DNA of 64,000 bases from an uncultured bacterium (GTDB lineage Bacteria > Pseudomonadota > Gammaproteobacteria > Burkholderiales > Burkholderiaceae_E), in assembly GCA_903907905.1 (NCBI GenBank), contig CAIVPX010000187.1:1-64000 (forward strand). Reading direction: 5' to 3'. Made by a program: the position numbers and the translations under genes. Of the stretch, positions 19,692-32,174 are shown piece after piece. Every line of letters begins with the position of its first letter. Positions within the stretch are counted from its first letter, which is position 1. The notes beneath the pieces were generated by a model. That model had not been told where the DNA came from. It was given only the letters and a program-made list of their open reading frames with translations, and did no database searches.

Positions 19692-21487
19692 GCGAGGAGA
19701 ACAATCATTCAAAAGCGTCGGGCGAGGCTTCCTCAGTGCCGGCGCCTGTCGCATCCAGTTCGGTGACAGACCCCTCGGCGTCGGCTCCGGCCGATGGTGC
19801 GCGGGAGGGCAAGCCCCCTCGCTCGGCCTTCCGGCGGCGTCGTGGGCGGGACGGCGGGCGGCGGGCCAAGGGGCCAGGCGGCCAAGGGCCGGCCGCGCCT
19901 GGCGCCGAGGCAAACGGTTCGCTGTCGGGCGTCGACTCGGCTGGGCAGTCGGCCTCGACGGGCGAGGGTGCCGATCTGCCGGTCTATTCGAGTAGCGGCC
20001 TGATTGGACTCGACGCCGGTGATCCAGCCCGGCGCGCCCTCAAGGTGGTCGTCGATGACGACCAGCCCAAGCTGCACAAAGTGCTCGCCGACTCCGGGCT
20101 GGGCTCGCGGCGCGACATGGAAGATCTGATCGTCGCCGGCCGTGTGTCGGTCAATGGACAGCCCGCGCATGTCGGCCAGCGAATTGGCCCGACCGATCAG
20201 GTTCGCGTCAATGGTCGCCCGATCCGCCGGCCACCGGCTGCGCTGCCGCCCCGGGTGCTGCTCTATCACAAGAACTCGGGCGAGATCTGCACGCGCGATG
20301 ACCCGTCCCGTCGGTCGACGGTGTTTGAGCGCCTGCCCCGGATCAAGGGCGCCCGCTGGGTGGCGGTCGGTCGCCTCGACTTCAATACCGAGGGGCTTCT
20401 GATTTTTACCACCTCGGGAGATATTGCCAATAGGCTCATGCACCCGCGCTACGGCTGGGAGCGGGAATACGCCGTCCGGATTCTCGGGCGGATCGACGAT
20501 GCCGCCCGGGAGACCCTGCTCAACGGGGTGCAACTCGATGACGGCCCTGCCCAGTTCTCGACGGTTGAGGAACTGGGGGGCGATGGAGCGAACGCGTGGT
20601 ACCGGGTTGTCATCGCCGAAGGGCGCAACCGCGAGGTGCGCCGCATGTTCGAGGCGGTCAACCTGACCGTGAGTCGCCTGGTTCGCTTGCGCTTCGGACC
20701 GGTGGCGTTGCCGCGCGGGCTGGCGCGGGCGCGCTGGATCGAACTGGCAGCGGCAGACGTCGTTGCCCTGCAGCGCCTGCTCAAGGGTGACGAGGCCGGG
20801 CGCGACGAGTCGCGTGAAGCGGCCGGTCACGACGACGAATCGGGCTGGGATGACGAGGACAGGTTCGATGGCGAGGAGGATCCGGCTGACGCCATCGGCA
20901 ATTACGCTCTGCCCGAACCTGACGAAACCGAACTGCCGCCTGAATTGACCGACGACGAGTGGCAACCCTCGTCGCGTGACGCTCACCTCGAAGGCATCAC
21001 GCGCGTGGTGCGCAAGGGCGAGGGCCCGCCGCGGGCACCCGGCCAGGGACGCCGCGGTCGAGGGGGCCCGCGCGGTGCCGCGCAGGCCTTTGTCGGTCCG
21101 ATGGACCACGGTGCCACGCCGGCCGGCGACGCCCAACCCGGGGCGGGACGACGCTCGGGGCGTGGCGGGCGGGGCGGCCCGGCGGGCGGCGGGCAGGGAC
21201 CTTTCGGCCCACGCGCGGGCGCCCGGGGGGCGTCGCAACCGGGGCAGCGCAGCAAGCCCCAGGGCCAGCGAGGTTCGGGTGGGCAGGGTGGACAAGGGGG
21301 GCAGGGCGCGCGGGGTGCCACCCAGGCCGGGGCGGGGCCTCGCGGTCAGGGCGGTCGCTCAGCGGGTCAGGGTGGCTCCGTTGGGGGGCAACCCGGCGGC
21401 GGTGGGCGCTCCAGACGCGGGCGCCGTGGCGGGGGCGGTGGTTCTGGCGGAGCGGGCGGCGGCCCAGGCCCGCAGGGTCAGGCCTGA
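19688..21487 (+). CDS. rluB: 23S rRNA pseudouridine synthase B with long Gly/Arg-rich tail
   Basis: A 599-residue RsuA/RluB-family enzyme that isomerises a uridine in helix 80 of 23S rRNA. An Ala/Gly/Arg-rich N-terminal stretch is followed by the S4 RNA-binding domain ([21 protein letters not shown], residues about 118-180). The synthase domain comes next, with catalytic [14 protein letters not shown]. From about residue 360 the chain is acidic, and after about 440 it becomes a roughly 160-residue Gly/Arg/Gln-rich low-complexity tail with many GG/RG repeats. Such tails occur on betaproteobacterial RluB and probably bind RNA. Confidence 0.92.
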   Translation: MSEENNHSKASGEASSVPAPVASSSVTDPSASAPADGAREGKPPRSAFRRRRGRDGGRRAKGPGGQGPAAPGAEANGSLSGVDSAGQSASTGEGADLPVYSSSGLIGLDAGDPARRALKVVVDDDQPKLHKVLADSGLGSRRDMEDLIVAGRVSVNGQPAHVGQRIGPTDQVRVNGRPIRRPPAALPPRVLLYHKNSGEICTRDDPSRRSTVFERLPRIKGARWVAVGRLDFNTEGLLIFTTSGDIANRLMHPRYGWEREYAVRILGRIDDAARETLLNGVQLDDGPAQFSTVEELGGDGANAWYRVVIAEGRNREVRRMFEAVNLTVSRLVRLRFGPVALPRGLARARWIELAAADVVALQRLLKGDEAGRDESREAAGHDDESGWDDEDRFDGEEDPADAIGNYALPEPDETELPPELTDDEWQPSSRDAHLEGITRVVRKGEGPPRAPGQGRRGRGGPRGAAQAFVGPMDHGATPAGDAQPGAGRRSGRGGRGGPAGGGQGPFGPRAGARGASQPGQRSKPQGQRGSGGQGGQGGQGARGATQAGAGPRGQGGRSAGQGGSVGGQPGGGGRSRRGRRGGGGGSGGAGGGPGPQGQA

Positions 21488-21506
21488 GCTTGCGGCATTT
21501 TCGCGC

Positions 21507-21512
21507 TATAAT
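21507..21512 (+). promoter_or_regulatory. -10 element (TATAAT) of the rimP-nusA-infB operon
   Basis: A perfect TATAAT lies 20 bases after the rluB stop; the matching -35 position (about 21484-21489, CTGAGC) is poor. Transcription would begin near 21519, just before the structured leader. The perfect hexamer in GC-rich DNA makes it credible despite the weak -35. Confidence 0.6.
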
Positions 21513-21522
21513 GTTTTGTTGT

Positions 21523-21622
21523 CGTTCGGGCTACCGGCAGGCGATCCAGCGGGCGGGAGCCCTTCCGGATGTGCGCTGTGGGGTGGGCGCCGTGGGGCCA
21601 GCGCACCTGCGGTAACCGAACG
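21523..21622 (+). ncRNA. Structured leader RNA (three-way junction) of the rimP operon
   Basis: The region folds on paper as a closed three-way junction. P1 pairs CGTTCGG (21523-21529) with 21616-21622. P2 pairs 21533-21541 with 21606-21613, with one bulged base. P3 pairs ATCC (21544-21547) with GGAT (21567-21570) and has an apical GGGC-GGGA-GCCC hairpin with a GNRA loop. P4 pairs GTGCGCTG (21571-21578) with CAGCGCAC (21599-21606). An intrinsic terminator follows after 14 bases. This looks like a cis-acting attenuator leader; covariation was not tested. It does not resemble tRNA, 4.5S RNA or a riboswitch I recognise. Confidence 0.55.
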
Positions 21623-21636
21623 GGGTGTTAACGGGT

Positions 21637-21664
21637 AAATGGGCTTGCGAGCCCATTTTTTTTT
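21637..21664 (+). terminator. Intrinsic terminator/attenuator before rimP
   Basis: A 7-bp stem (ATGGGCT 21639-21645 with AGCCCAT 21650-21656) and a 4-base loop are followed by eight T residues. It lies downstream of the TATAAT promoter and 14 bases before the chosen rimP start, so it must be read through for operon expression. The 5' arm GGGCT (21641-21645) could instead pair with AGCCC at 21558-21562 in P3 of the leader. Confidence 0.85.
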
Positions 21665-21677
21665 CATCTGGGGCATC

Positions 21678-22238
21678 GTGGAGTCGTCAGTACCTGCCGT
21701 TGGCGGATCAGTTCAGTCCATCATCGAGGCAAGCCTCGAGCCGATGGGTATTGAGCTGGTGGACGTCGAATTCGGTCAGCGGGGTCTGCTGCGCGTTTTC
21801 ATCGACGCGCCGGCTGGAATCCGTCTCGAGGATTGCGAGCAGGTCAGTCGACAGTTGTCGCACGTTTTGGCTGTTGAATCGGTCGACTACAGCCGGCTTG
21901 AAGTGTCGTCCCCGGGGCTTGACCGCCCCCTGCGTCGGGAGCGCGATTTTCAGCGCTTTACGGGCAGCCGGATCACGCTTCGGCTGCGGCAGGCGTTTCA
22001 GGGCCGGCGAAATTTCGAGGGGCTGCTGACGGCTGAATCTGATGGGCGCTTCGGGCTCGAGCTGATTGAACCTGAGCCACAGCCAGTCCGGGGGCGTCGG
22101 CCCGTCAAGTCCGTAGCGGCCTCGCGCGTCGGACGCAAGGCTGCGGCGCAGTCGGTGTCGGGCGAGCCGAGGCGCAAACTGGTTTTTTCGCTCGACGAGA
22201 TCGAGCGGGCACGTCTGGTGCCGATCGTGAAGTTCTAG
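21678..22238 (+). CDS. rimP: Ribosome maturation factor RimP
   Basis: The protein, of about 186 residues, assists 30S subunit maturation. Family sequence is evident: [32 protein letters not shown], then [14 protein letters not shown] and [18 protein letters not shown]. An in-frame ATG at 21639 lies inside the terminator hairpin and would add 13 unconserved residues, so GTG 21678 is preferred; its ribosome-binding site (TGGGG) is weak. It is the first gene of the operon, 11 bases before nusA. The C-terminal third has a Gln/Arg/Pro-rich insertion before the conserved [11 protein letters not shown]. Confidence 0.9.
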   Translation: MESSVPAVGGSVQSIIEASLEPMGIELVDVEFGQRGLLRVFIDAPAGIRLEDCEQVSRQLSHVLAVESVDYSRLEVSSPGLDRPLRRERDFQRFTGSRITLRLRQAFQGRRNFEGLLTAESDGRFGLELIEPEPQPVRGRRPVKSVAASRVGRKAAAQSVSGEPRRKLVFSLDEIERARLVPIVKF

Positions 22239-22249
22239 GAGCTGATCAC

Positions 22250-23734
22250 ATGAGCCGAGAAGTCCTGTTGCTGGTCGATGCGCTGGCGCGTGAAAAAAAC
22301 GTGGCGCGTGACGTCGTTTTTGCGGCGCTTGAGAGTGCTCTGGCCTCAGCGACCAAGAAGCGCTTCAAGGAAGAGGTCGATGTTCGGGTGACGATCGATC
22401 GCCTGAGCGGCGACTACGAAGCCTTTCGACGCTGGCAGGTCGTGCCCGACGGCGAGATGGAGGATCACGACATCCAGATCATCCTGACCGAGGCGCAAAA
22501 ACAGGTGGCCGACGTTCAGGTTGGCGACTTCATCGAGGAAGAACTCGAGGCGGTCGAGTTGGGACGGATCGGTGCTCAGGCCGCCAAGCAAGTTATTTTG
22601 CAGCGAATCCGCGATGCCGAGCGCGAACAGATCATCGACGACTTCCTCGCCCGGGGCGAGCCGATCATGTCCGGCACGGTCAAGCGGATCGATCGTGAGG
22701 GAGCCATCATCGAGTCGGGCAAGCTCGAGGCCCGATTGCCGCGCGACCAGATGATCCCCAAGGAAAACCTGCGGGTGGGTGACCGCGTTCGCGCCTTCGT
22801 GCTCCGGACCAACCGCGAGGGGCGCGGGCCCCAACTCATCCTGTCCCGAACCGCGCCCGATTTCATCAAGCACCTGTTTACCAACGAGGTGCCCGAGATC
22901 GAGCAGGGCTTGCTACAAATCAAGGCGGCCGCCCGGGATGCGGGCGTCCGTGCCAAGATCGCCGTGCACACCACCGACCGCCGCATCGACCCGATCGGCA
23001 CCTGTGTCGGCGTACGAGGTTCGCGCGTTCAGGCCGTCACGGGCGAACTGGCCGGTGAGCGCGTCGACATCGTGCTGTGGTCGGATGACCCGGCGCAGTT
23101 CGTGATCGGTGCCCTGGCGCCTGCCAATGTCTCGTCCATCGTGGTCGATGAGGACAAGCACTCGATGGACGTGGTGGTCGACGAGGACAACCTCGCACTG
23201 GCCATCGGGACCGGCGGGCGCAATGTGCGCTTGGCGTCTGAATTGACGAGCTGGCAGATCAACATCATGACCCGCGAAGAGTCTCGCGAAAAGAGCGATC
23301 AGGAGCGTGGCTCGGTACGGGATCTGTTCATGGCGCGGCTGGATGTCGACGAGGAGGTCGCGGACATCCTCATCGACGAGGGCTTCACGAGTCTAGAGGA
23401 AATCGCCTACGTGCCCCTCAATGAAATGCTTGAAATCGAGGCGTTCGACGAGGACACGGTCAACGAGCTGCGTGACCGGGCGCGCAATGTGCTGCTGACC
23501 GAGGCCATCGCCACCGAGGAAAAAATCGGTACGACGGCCGAAGATCTGCTGTCACTCGACGGCATGGACCGCGCTTTGGCGGCCCGGCTCGCGGATGCCG
23601 GGGTCCATACGCGTGACGAGCTCGCCGAGTTGGCGGTCGATGAACTGATCGAGGCGACCGGCATTGACGAGTCGCGCGCCCGCGATCTGATCATCAAGGC
23701 GCGTGCACACTGGTTCGAAAGCGAGCAGGCCTGA
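22250..23734 (+). CDS. nusA: Transcription termination/antitermination factor NusA
   Basis: A 494-residue RNA-polymerase-associated factor that controls pausing, termination and antitermination. The N-terminal polymerase-binding domain, the S1 domain ([16 protein letters not shown]), two KH domains ([33 protein letters not shown]) and two acidic C-terminal helix-hairpin repeats ([38 protein letters not shown]) occur in the standard order. Length matches the gamma/betaproteobacterial form with both repeats. Confidence 0.97.
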   Translation: MSREVLLLVDALAREKNVARDVVFAALESALASATKKRFKEEVDVRVTIDRLSGDYEAFRRWQVVPDGEMEDHDIQIILTEAQKQVADVQVGDFIEEELEAVELGRIGAQAAKQVILQRIRDAEREQIIDDFLARGEPIMSGTVKRIDREGAIIESGKLEARLPRDQMIPKENLRVGDRVRAFVLRTNREGRGPQLILSRTAPDFIKHLFTNEVPEIEQGLLQIKAAARDAGVRAKIAVHTTDRRIDPIGTCVGVRGSRVQAVTGELAGERVDIVLWSDDPAQFVIGALAPANVSSIVVDEDKHSMDVVVDEDNLALAIGTGGRNVRLASELTSWQINIMTREESREKSDQERGSVRDLFMARLDVDEEVADILIDEGFTSLEEIAYVPLNEMLEIEAFDEDTVNELRDRARNVLLTEAIATEEKIGTTAEDLLSLDGMDRALAARLADAGVHTRDELAELAVDELIEATGIDESRARDLIIKARAHWFESEQA

Positions 23735-23802
23735 GCGGCGGTTCCGGACAGTCGGGCGCCGCGGTCGCGGTTGCTGGCGGGGCGAGGCAGGGAAGGAAGG
23801 AT

Positions 23803-26727
<2,925 letters not shown>

Positions 26728-26736
26728 CGCTATCCG

Positions 26737-27114
26737 ATGTCCAGACGCAGTCAGTCAGGCGGCCCTCGCATCGTGCGGGTCGCCGAGCAGATCCACCACG
26801 AACTGGCCGAGCTGATCCGGTCGGAGGTGAAAGATCCCCGCGTGGGCATGGTCACGCTGACGGGGGTCGAGCTCACGCCCGATTACGCCCACGCCACGGT
26901 GTACTTCACGGTCCTGCCCGATGACGACGACACCGTCCGGGCCACGCTCGAGGGCTTGCAGCGCGCGTCCGGCTTCATGCGGGGCCAGATCGGGCGACGC
27001 GTGCGCATCCACACCACGCCCGAATTTCGCTTCGTGCTCGACCGTTCGACGCTGCGAGGCCTTGAAATGGACCGGCTCATTTCGGAAGCCAACCGTCTTC
27101 AGGCCGACGAGTGA
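26737..27114 (+). CDS. rbfA: Ribosome-binding factor A
   Basis: The 125-residue KH-fold protein binds the 30S subunit for 16S rRNA maturation and cold adaptation. Conserved stretches are RVAEQIHHELAELIRSEVKDPRVGMVTLTGVELTPDYAHATVYF and a C-terminal PEFRFVLDRS. It follows infB by 9 bases, and its stop overlaps the truB GTG start. Confidence 0.95.
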   Translation: MSRRSQSGGPRIVRVAEQIHHELAELIRSEVKDPRVGMVTLTGVELTPDYAHATVYFTVLPDDDDTVRATLEGLQRASGFMRGQIGRRVRIHTTPEFRFVLDRSTLRGLEMDRLISEANRLQADE

Positions 27115-28112
27115 GCATCCTGCCCGCCGCCCCCCGCGACCGGCCGCGGCGGCCTGCCGTTGCGCGCGAGCGCGTCGACGGAGTGCTGCTTCTCGATAAG
27201 CCTCGGGGGGTGAGTTCCAACCACGCACTGTTGGCTGCCCGGCGGCTGCTTGGGGCTGAAAAAGCCGGCCACGGCGGCACCCTCGATCCAATGGCCAGCG
27301 GTTTGCTGCCGGTATTGTTTGGCGAGGCGACGAAGTTCGCGCACGATCTACTCGAGGCCGACAAAACCTACCTCGCGCGCCTGGTCTTGGGCGAAACCAG
27401 CACGACGGCCGATGCCGAGGGCGTGATCTCGCCCACCCATCTTGCACGACCGTCCGAATCCGATTTCCTTCAGGTTCTCCGCCAGTTTGTGGGCCCCATC
27501 GTACAGATACCGCCGATGCACTCGGCCCTCAAGCATCAGGGGCGACCGCTCTACGATTACGCGCGCAGTGGCCTGAGTGTTGCGCGGCAGGGACGGACCG
27601 TCACGATTCACTCGATCGAGTTGCTCGAGTTCGCGGCCGACTCGGCGAGTATTCGGGTGGCCTGCAGCAAGGGCACCTATGTGCGCACCCTGGCCGAGGA
27701 CATTGGTCAGGCCGCCGGTTGCGGCGCCTGGCTGGGCGACCTGCGTCGCGAGTCGGTGGCCGCGATGAATCTGACCGACTCGCTGTCCATCGAATCGATC
27801 GAGGCGATGGACCTCCCGATCAGGCGCTCGGCGCTGGCCCCCCTCGACACCTTGCTGCAGACCCTGCCGCGTGTCGACCTGGCCGCGCCCGAGGCGCTAC
27901 GCTTTTCTCAGGGCCAACGGCTTCGGGTTGCGCCTCGCAGTCTGTCGCCCGCTCTGCCGCCTGCCGATCCCACCCAATGCGGTCGGGTCAGGGTATACCG
28001 GGGCGCGCAATTGCTTGGCATTGCCACGCTCGATGACGGCGTGATCGCCCCTCAGCGTCTGCTTGCACAGCCGCCTGCTGCCCTTCTCGACGATTCTCCC
28101 AGCCTCACATAA
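27111..28112 (+). CDS. truB: tRNA pseudouridine(55) synthase
   Basis: The 333-residue enzyme makes pseudouridine 55 in the T loop of tRNA. It has GVLLLDKPRGVSSN, the catalytic HGGTLDPMASGLLPV motif, PPMHSALKHQGRPLYDYAR and CSKGTYVRTLAEDIG. The C-terminal region holds a PUA-like portion. It begins at GTG 27111 overlapping the rbfA stop, so translation is coupled. Confidence 0.96.
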   Translation: MSILPAAPRDRPRRPAVARERVDGVLLLDKPRGVSSNHALLAARRLLGAEKAGHGGTLDPMASGLLPVLFGEATKFAHDLLEADKTYLARLVLGETSTTADAEGVISPTHLARPSESDFLQVLRQFVGPIVQIPPMHSALKHQGRPLYDYARSGLSVARQGRTVTIHSIELLEFAADSASIRVACSKGTYVRTLAEDIGQAAGCGAWLGDLRRESVAAMNLTDSLSIESIEAMDLPIRRSALAPLDTLLQTLPRVDLAAPEALRFSQGQRLRVAPRSLSPALPPADPTQCGRVRVYRGAQLLGIATLDDGVIAPQRLLAQPPAALLDDSPSLT

Positions 28113-28136
28113 CACTCCGATCGAGGACGCCTCCCG

Positions 28137-29993
28137 ATGACCACTCCCGCCATCCGCAACATCGCCATCATCGCGCACGTCGATCATGGCAAGACCACGC
28201 TGGTCGACCAGTTGCTCCGACAGTCAGGTACTTTTCGCGCCAACCAGCAGGTGGCCGAGCGCGTGATGGACAGCAACGATCTCGAGCGCGAGCGGGGCAT
28301 CACCATCCTTGCAAAGAACTGTGCGGTCGACTTCGAGGGCACCCGAATCAACATCGTTGATACCCCGGGGCATGCCGACTTCGGTGGTGAAGTCGAGCGC
28401 GCCTTGTCGATGGTCGATGGCGTGCTGTTGCTGGTCGATGCCGTCGAGGGCCCGATGCCGCAGACCCGCTTTGTCACCCGCAAGGCGCTGGCGCTCGGCC
28501 TGCGCCCCATCGTGGTGGTGAACAAGATCGACCGGGCAGGCGCCCGGCCCGATTGGGCGGTCAGCCAGACCTTCGATCTGTTTGACCGACTGGGCGCCAG
28601 CGAAGAGCAACTCGATTTCCCGGTGGTGTATGCCTCGGCCGTGAATGGTTTCGCAGTCGACCGGCTGCAGGACGTGCCGGTCGAGGGCGGCGAGCCCGGT
28701 TCGATGGAGGCCTTGTTTCGGGCCATTCTTCGACATGTGCCCGCCCGGGCCGATGACCCGGACGGCCCTTTGCAGTTGCAGATCTCGGCGCTCGACTACT
28801 CGAGCTACGTCGGCAAGATCGGTATCGGTCGTATCAACCGTGGACGCATCCGCAGCGCGCAAGCGGTGACCATCATGTTCGGCGATCCGGCCGTAACCGG
28901 GATCGCGCCTGTGCAGGGCAAGGTCAATCAGGTGCTGTGTTTCCGGGGGCTTGAGCGTGTTGTTGTCGATGAGGCGGTGGCGGGCGACATCGTTGCGATC
29001 AATGGCATCGAGGAACTCGGGATTGGGGCTACGGTGGTTGAGCCCGCCACGCTCGAGGCCTTGCCCATGCTCAGTGTTGACGAGCCCACCATGACCATGG
29101 AATTTCTTGTCAACACTTCCCCGATGGCGGGGCGCGAAGGCAAGTACGTCACCAGCCGCCAGTTGCGCGAACGGCTCGAGCGTGAGTTGAAGAGTAACGT
29201 GGCCCTGCGCGTCGAGTTCACCGCTGATTCGGATACCTTCATCGTCTCGGGGCGAGGCGAGCTTCACCTCACGATCCTCATTGAAAACATGCGGCGTGAG
29301 GGCTATGAACTGGCGGTATCGCGTCCCAAGCCGCGCCTGCGGGTGGTCGACGGCGAGCGCTTCGAGCCCTACGAGAGCCTGGCCATGGATCTCGAGGACG
29401 CACACCAGGGCGCCGTCATGGAGTTGCTGGGACGGCGCCGCGGCGAACTGGTCGGCATGGAGCCCGACGGCAAGGGGCGTGTGAGGCTCGATTACCGGGT
29501 GCCCGCTCGCGGGCTGATCGGGTTTCACTCGGAGTTCTTGAATCTGACCCGCGGCACGGGCATTGCCAGCCACGTGTTCGACACTTACGGCCCCTGGTCG
29601 GGCGACATCGAGGCGCGGCGCAATGGGGTGCTGATCTCGCAGGATGATGGCACCGTGGTCACCTACGCGCTCTGGAAGTTGCAGGATCGCGGGCGTATGT
29701 TCGTTCGACCCAATGACCCGGTTTACGAGGGGATGGTGATCGGCATCCACACGCGCGACAACGATCTGGTCGTCAACCCCATCCGCGAAAAGAAGCTCAC
29801 CAACGTTCGCGCGTCGGGCAAGGACGAAAATATCCAGCTCACGCCACCGGTCGAACTCACGCTGGAAAAGGCGGTTGAATTCATCACTGATGACGAACTG
29901 GTCGAGGTCACCCCCCAATCGATCCGGTTGCGTAAGCGCTTCCTCAAGGAGCATGAGCGAAAGCGCGCGACCCGGGAGGGTGAAGCGGCCTGA
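28137..29993 (+). CDS. typA: Ribosome-associated GTPase TypA/BipA
   Basis: A 618-residue translational GTPase involved in 50S assembly and stress adaptation. It has [16 protein letters not shown] (G1), RGITI (G2), DTPGHADF (G3), NKID (G4), EF-G-like domains III and V, and the BipA C-terminal domain ([16 protein letters not shown]). It lies 24 bases after truB, probably in the same transcription unit. The 208 bases downstream hold no gene. Confidence 0.96.
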   Translation: MTTPAIRNIAIIAHVDHGKTTLVDQLLRQSGTFRANQQVAERVMDSNDLERERGITILAKNCAVDFEGTRINIVDTPGHADFGGEVERALSMVDGVLLLVDAVEGPMPQTRFVTRKALALGLRPIVVVNKIDRAGARPDWAVSQTFDLFDRLGASEEQLDFPVVYASAVNGFAVDRLQDVPVEGGEPGSMEALFRAILRHVPARADDPDGPLQLQISALDYSSYVGKIGIGRINRGRIRSAQAVTIMFGDPAVTGIAPVQGKVNQVLCFRGLERVVVDEAVAGDIVAINGIEELGIGATVVEPATLEALPMLSVDEPTMTMEFLVNTSPMAGREGKYVTSRQLRERLERELKSNVALRVEFTADSDTFIVSGRGELHLTILIENMRREGYELAVSRPKPRLRVVDGERFEPYESLAMDLEDAHQGAVMELLGRRRGELVGMEPDGKGRVRLDYRVPARGLIGFHSEFLNLTRGTGIASHVFDTYGPWSGDIEARRNGVLISQDDGTVVTYALWKLQDRGRMFVRPNDPVYEGMVIGIHTRDNDLVVNPIREKKLTNVRASGKDENIQLTPPVELTLEKAVEFITDDELVEVTPQSIRLRKRFLKEHERKRATREGEAA

Positions 29994-30201
29994 GCTTGAG
30001 CCCTTGCACTGCGATACGGGCCCTGCGGCGGCGCAGTCCGATGTTTTTGATTCAAAGAGCCCCTGAAAATCCGTTTCCCTATTGGCGAGCCTGCGGTTAT
30101 GGGGCATTCTTCGGTCTTGCACGGATTCGCGTTGATTGTTGATTTCAGCGCGAGGCCGGCAAGACTTCCACCAACCCGGATTCGAACCAGGAGAGTCGAA
30201 C

Positions 30202-30639
30202 ATGGCAACTGCCAAGAAGGCTGCTAAAAAACCCGCCGCCAAGAAAGCCGCGCCGGCCAAGAAGCCCGCCGCCAAAAAAGCTGCACCCGCCAAGAAGCCC
30301 GCTGCCAAGAAAGCTGCACCCGCCAAGAAGCCCGCTGCCAAGAAAGCTGCACCCGCCAAGAAGCCGGCGGCCAAGAAGCCTGCCAAGCCCCGTACGCCCA
30401 ACGCTGCTTTCATGAAAGCCCTCACGCCCAGCGCGGCGTTGGCGGCGGTCGTGGGTGACAAACCCCTGGCTCGTACCGAAGTGGTCAAGCGTCTGTGGGA
30501 CTACATCAAGAAGGGCAAGCTGCAGGACGCCACCAACAAGCGCCAGATCAACGCCGATGACAAGCTCAAGGCGGTGTTCGGCAAGGCGCAGGTCAACATG
30601 TTCGAGATGACCAAGCTCGTGGGCAAGCACCTCAGCTAA
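30202..30639 (+). CDS. Lys/Ala-rich H1-like N-terminus fused to a SWIB/MDM2 domain
   Basis: In this 145-residue basic protein, residues 1-60 are built of PAAKKAAPAKK units (four 33-bp DNA repeats, 30232-30363) resembling eukaryotic H1/bacterial histone-like tails. Residues 65-145 form a SWIB domain (ALAAVVGDKPLARTEVVKRLWDYIKKGKLQD, then KRQINADDKLKAVFG). Probably a nucleoid-associated DNA-binding protein; exact role unknown. ATG 30202 follows a good AGGAGAG site, and 22 upstream in-frame codons are not conserved-looking. A strong terminator follows. Confidence 0.85.
   Translation: MATAKKAAKKPAAKKAAPAKKPAAKKAAPAKKPAAKKAAPAKKPAAKKAAPAKKPAAKKPAKPRTPNAAFMKALTPSAALAAVVGDKPLARTEVVKRLWDYIKKGKLQDATNKRQINADDKLKAVFGKAQVNMFEMTKLVGKHLS
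30232..30363 (+). repeat. Four in-frame 33-bp tandem repeats coding PAAKKAAPAKK
   Basis: Units at 30232-30264, 30265-30297, 30298-30330 and 30331-30363; the last two are identical at the DNA level and the first two differ at a few third positions. Near-identity suggests recent expansion and likely copy-number variation between strains. Confidence 0.9.
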
Positions 30640-30683
30640 GCCCTTCGCGCATCGATCATTTCATCGCGGCCTTCGGGCTTGCG

Positions 30684-30713
30684 AAAAAAAGGCGGCCTTG
30701 GCCGCCTTTTTTT
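30684..30713. terminator. Bidirectional intrinsic terminator after the SWIB gene
   Basis: GGCGGCC-TT-GGCCGCC (30691-30706) is flanked by seven A on the left and seven T on the right. It serves the SWIB gene and, in reverse, the converging minus-strand membrane protein gene. Confidence 0.92.
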
Positions 30714-30784
30714 ATGGGCTCGGCCAGGACGCGGGCCCTTGTTGTTTCGTCGGCCGGTGCCTTCCGCGTGCCCTCGTCCCGTTG

Positions 30785-31144
30785 TCAAGTCTCTGGTGGC
30801 TGCTTGGGGCGAATGAAGTCCCCCTCGATCACCGTGCCAGGCGCCTCGGCCGTTTTCGAGGCGGACTCCCTCAAGGCCTCTGCCTGTCGGGCTGCGGCGA
30901 GTTCAGCCGCTGCCAGGGTTTCGCGAAACTGGCGCCTCAGGCTGCGCGTGCGCCACCAGAACCAGCCGCCCGCTGCAAGGCCTGCAATGAGCAGGCCCGC
31001 CAGGACGAAGACCGACAAGAAGAGGCCCGCCACGATGGCTGCGATGGCGACCGTGGCGCCCAGGAGCTTCGCCAGTGGTCCGCCGCCTTTACCGTTGATG
31101 TTCGCCTCGAAGCGCAGCTGAAGCGGTTTTCTGTCGTGTTGCAC
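30785..31144 (-). CDS. Small membrane protein of unknown function
   Basis: The 119-residue protein has two adjacent hydrophobic segments (LLGATVAIAAIVAGLFLSVF and LAGLLIAGLAAGGWFWW) followed by a charged, Ala-rich helical tail (RRQFRETLAAAELAAARQAEAL). I do not recognise the family. GTG 31144 is preferred since AAGGGA stands 6 bases upstream; ATG 31180 would add 12 residues. It converges on the SWIB gene and diverges from the LysR regulator gene. Confidence 0.65.
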   Translation of the reverse strand: MQHDRKPLQLRFEANINGKGGGPLAKLLGATVAIAAIVAGLFLSVFVLAGLLIAGLAAGGWFWWRTRSLRRQFRETLAAAELAAARQAEALRESASKTAEAPGTVIEGDFIRPKQPPET

Positions 31145-31265
31145 GGTATTCCCTTGCGTCGCGGTGGGTGATGACGGCATGCCGCCTCAGTTGCGATGAT
31201 ACGGTGCCCGGCGCGACGATCGTGAGGCCACCCTGCCCAAGGTCGAATAATGCTGAAATACGCTC

Positions 31266-32174
31266 ATGGATCGTTTCAAGCAGATCGAGACCTTTGTCGC
31301 CGTCGCGAGTCGCGGCAGCCTCTCAGCGGCGGCCAAGGCCGAGGGGGTGGCGCCCGCCATGATCGGGCGGCGGCTCGATGCGCTCGAGTCGCGGCTTGGG
31401 GTCAAGTTGCTGGTACGAACCACCCGCCGCGTGACGCTCACCTTTGAGGGTAGCGCGTTTCTCGAGGATGCCCAGCGGCTGCTCAATGATTGGCACAATG
31501 CCGAGGCCTCGGTGTCGCTGGGGGGCATCAAGGCCAGCGGGCATGTCCGGATCAGCGCGCCCGCCGGTTTTGGCCGCCGCCACCTTGCCCCGCTGATTCC
31601 GCGCTTTCTGCTGGAACACCCCGAGGTCAGCGTGTCGCTTGACCTCACCGACCGCCTGGTCGATATCGTCAACGAGCAGTTTGATCTCGTGGTGAGAATT
31701 GGCGTGCTCGACGACTCCAGCCTGGTGGGCGTGAAACTCGCCAATAACCGCCGGGTCGTGGTGGCAAGCCCCGACTACCTGAAACGGGCCGGTATTCCGA
31801 TGACCCCCGACGACCTGGCGGCGCACTTCTGCCTGAGTTTCGGCGGCTACGGCAGCCAGTCGAGGGGGTGGCAGTTCAGGGTCGAGGGCAAAGTGGTGTC
31901 GGTGCGTGTGGCGGGTTGCATGGATTGCAACGATGGCGCAGTGCTTCACGAGTGGGCGCTCGCGGGGCACGGTCTGGCTTGGCGCTCAATGTGGGAGGTG
32001 GGCGAGGAAATCGCTGCCGGACGACTGCAGACCGTACTCGATGCGTTCGCGGCGCCCGACAACGCCATCTACGCCGTCTTCGCACAGCGCAAGCATCTGC
32101 CCTTGCGTGTACGTCTGATGATCGATTTTCTGAAAAATACCTACGGCAACCCGGCCTATTGGCGAGGCCGCTGA
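31266..32174 (+). CDS. LysR family transcriptional regulator
   Basis: The 302-residue regulator has an N-terminal winged helix (MDRFKQIETFVAVASRGSLSAAAKAEGVAPAMIGRRLDALE) and a C-terminal effector domain of the CrgA/DsdC-like subgroup (ASGHVRISAPAGFGRRHLAPLIPRFL; GRLQTVLDAF). The target genes are not evident; the divergent gene is the unknown small membrane protein. The 3' end overlaps the converging AsmA-like gene by 19 bases. Confidence 0.9.
   Translation: MDRFKQIETFVAVASRGSLSAAAKAEGVAPAMIGRRLDALESRLGVKLLVRTTRRVTLTFEGSAFLEDAQRLLNDWHNAEASVSLGGIKASGHVRISAPAGFGRRHLAPLIPRFLLEHPEVSVSLDLTDRLVDIVNEQFDLVVRIGVLDDSSLVGVKLANNRRVVVASPDYLKRAGIPMTPDDLAAHFCLSFGGYGSQSRGWQFRVEGKVVSVRVAGCMDCNDGAVLHEWALAGHGLAWRSMWEVGEEIAAGRLQTVLDAFAAPDNAIYAVFAQRKHLPLRVRLMIDFLKNTYGNPAYWRGR

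Noticed and set aside
21523-21622. 4.5S RNA, tmRNA or a tRNA at the rimP leader
   Set aside because: It lacks the SRP GGAAGCAGC-type loop, the tmRNA tag and the tRNA T-loop; the three-way junction fold does not fit them.
30165-30200. tRNA 3'-end fragment or attachment site (CCGGATTCGAACC resembles the complement of a T-arm)
   Set aside because: No acceptor, anticodon or D-arm follows on either strand and no integrase is near; the match is limited to about 13 bases.
28224-30488. 754-codon open frame on the minus strand opposite typA and the SWIB gene
   Set aside because: Opposite two clear genes; its repeat-like Gly/Ala/Leu stretch is merely the complement of the KAAPAKK repeats.
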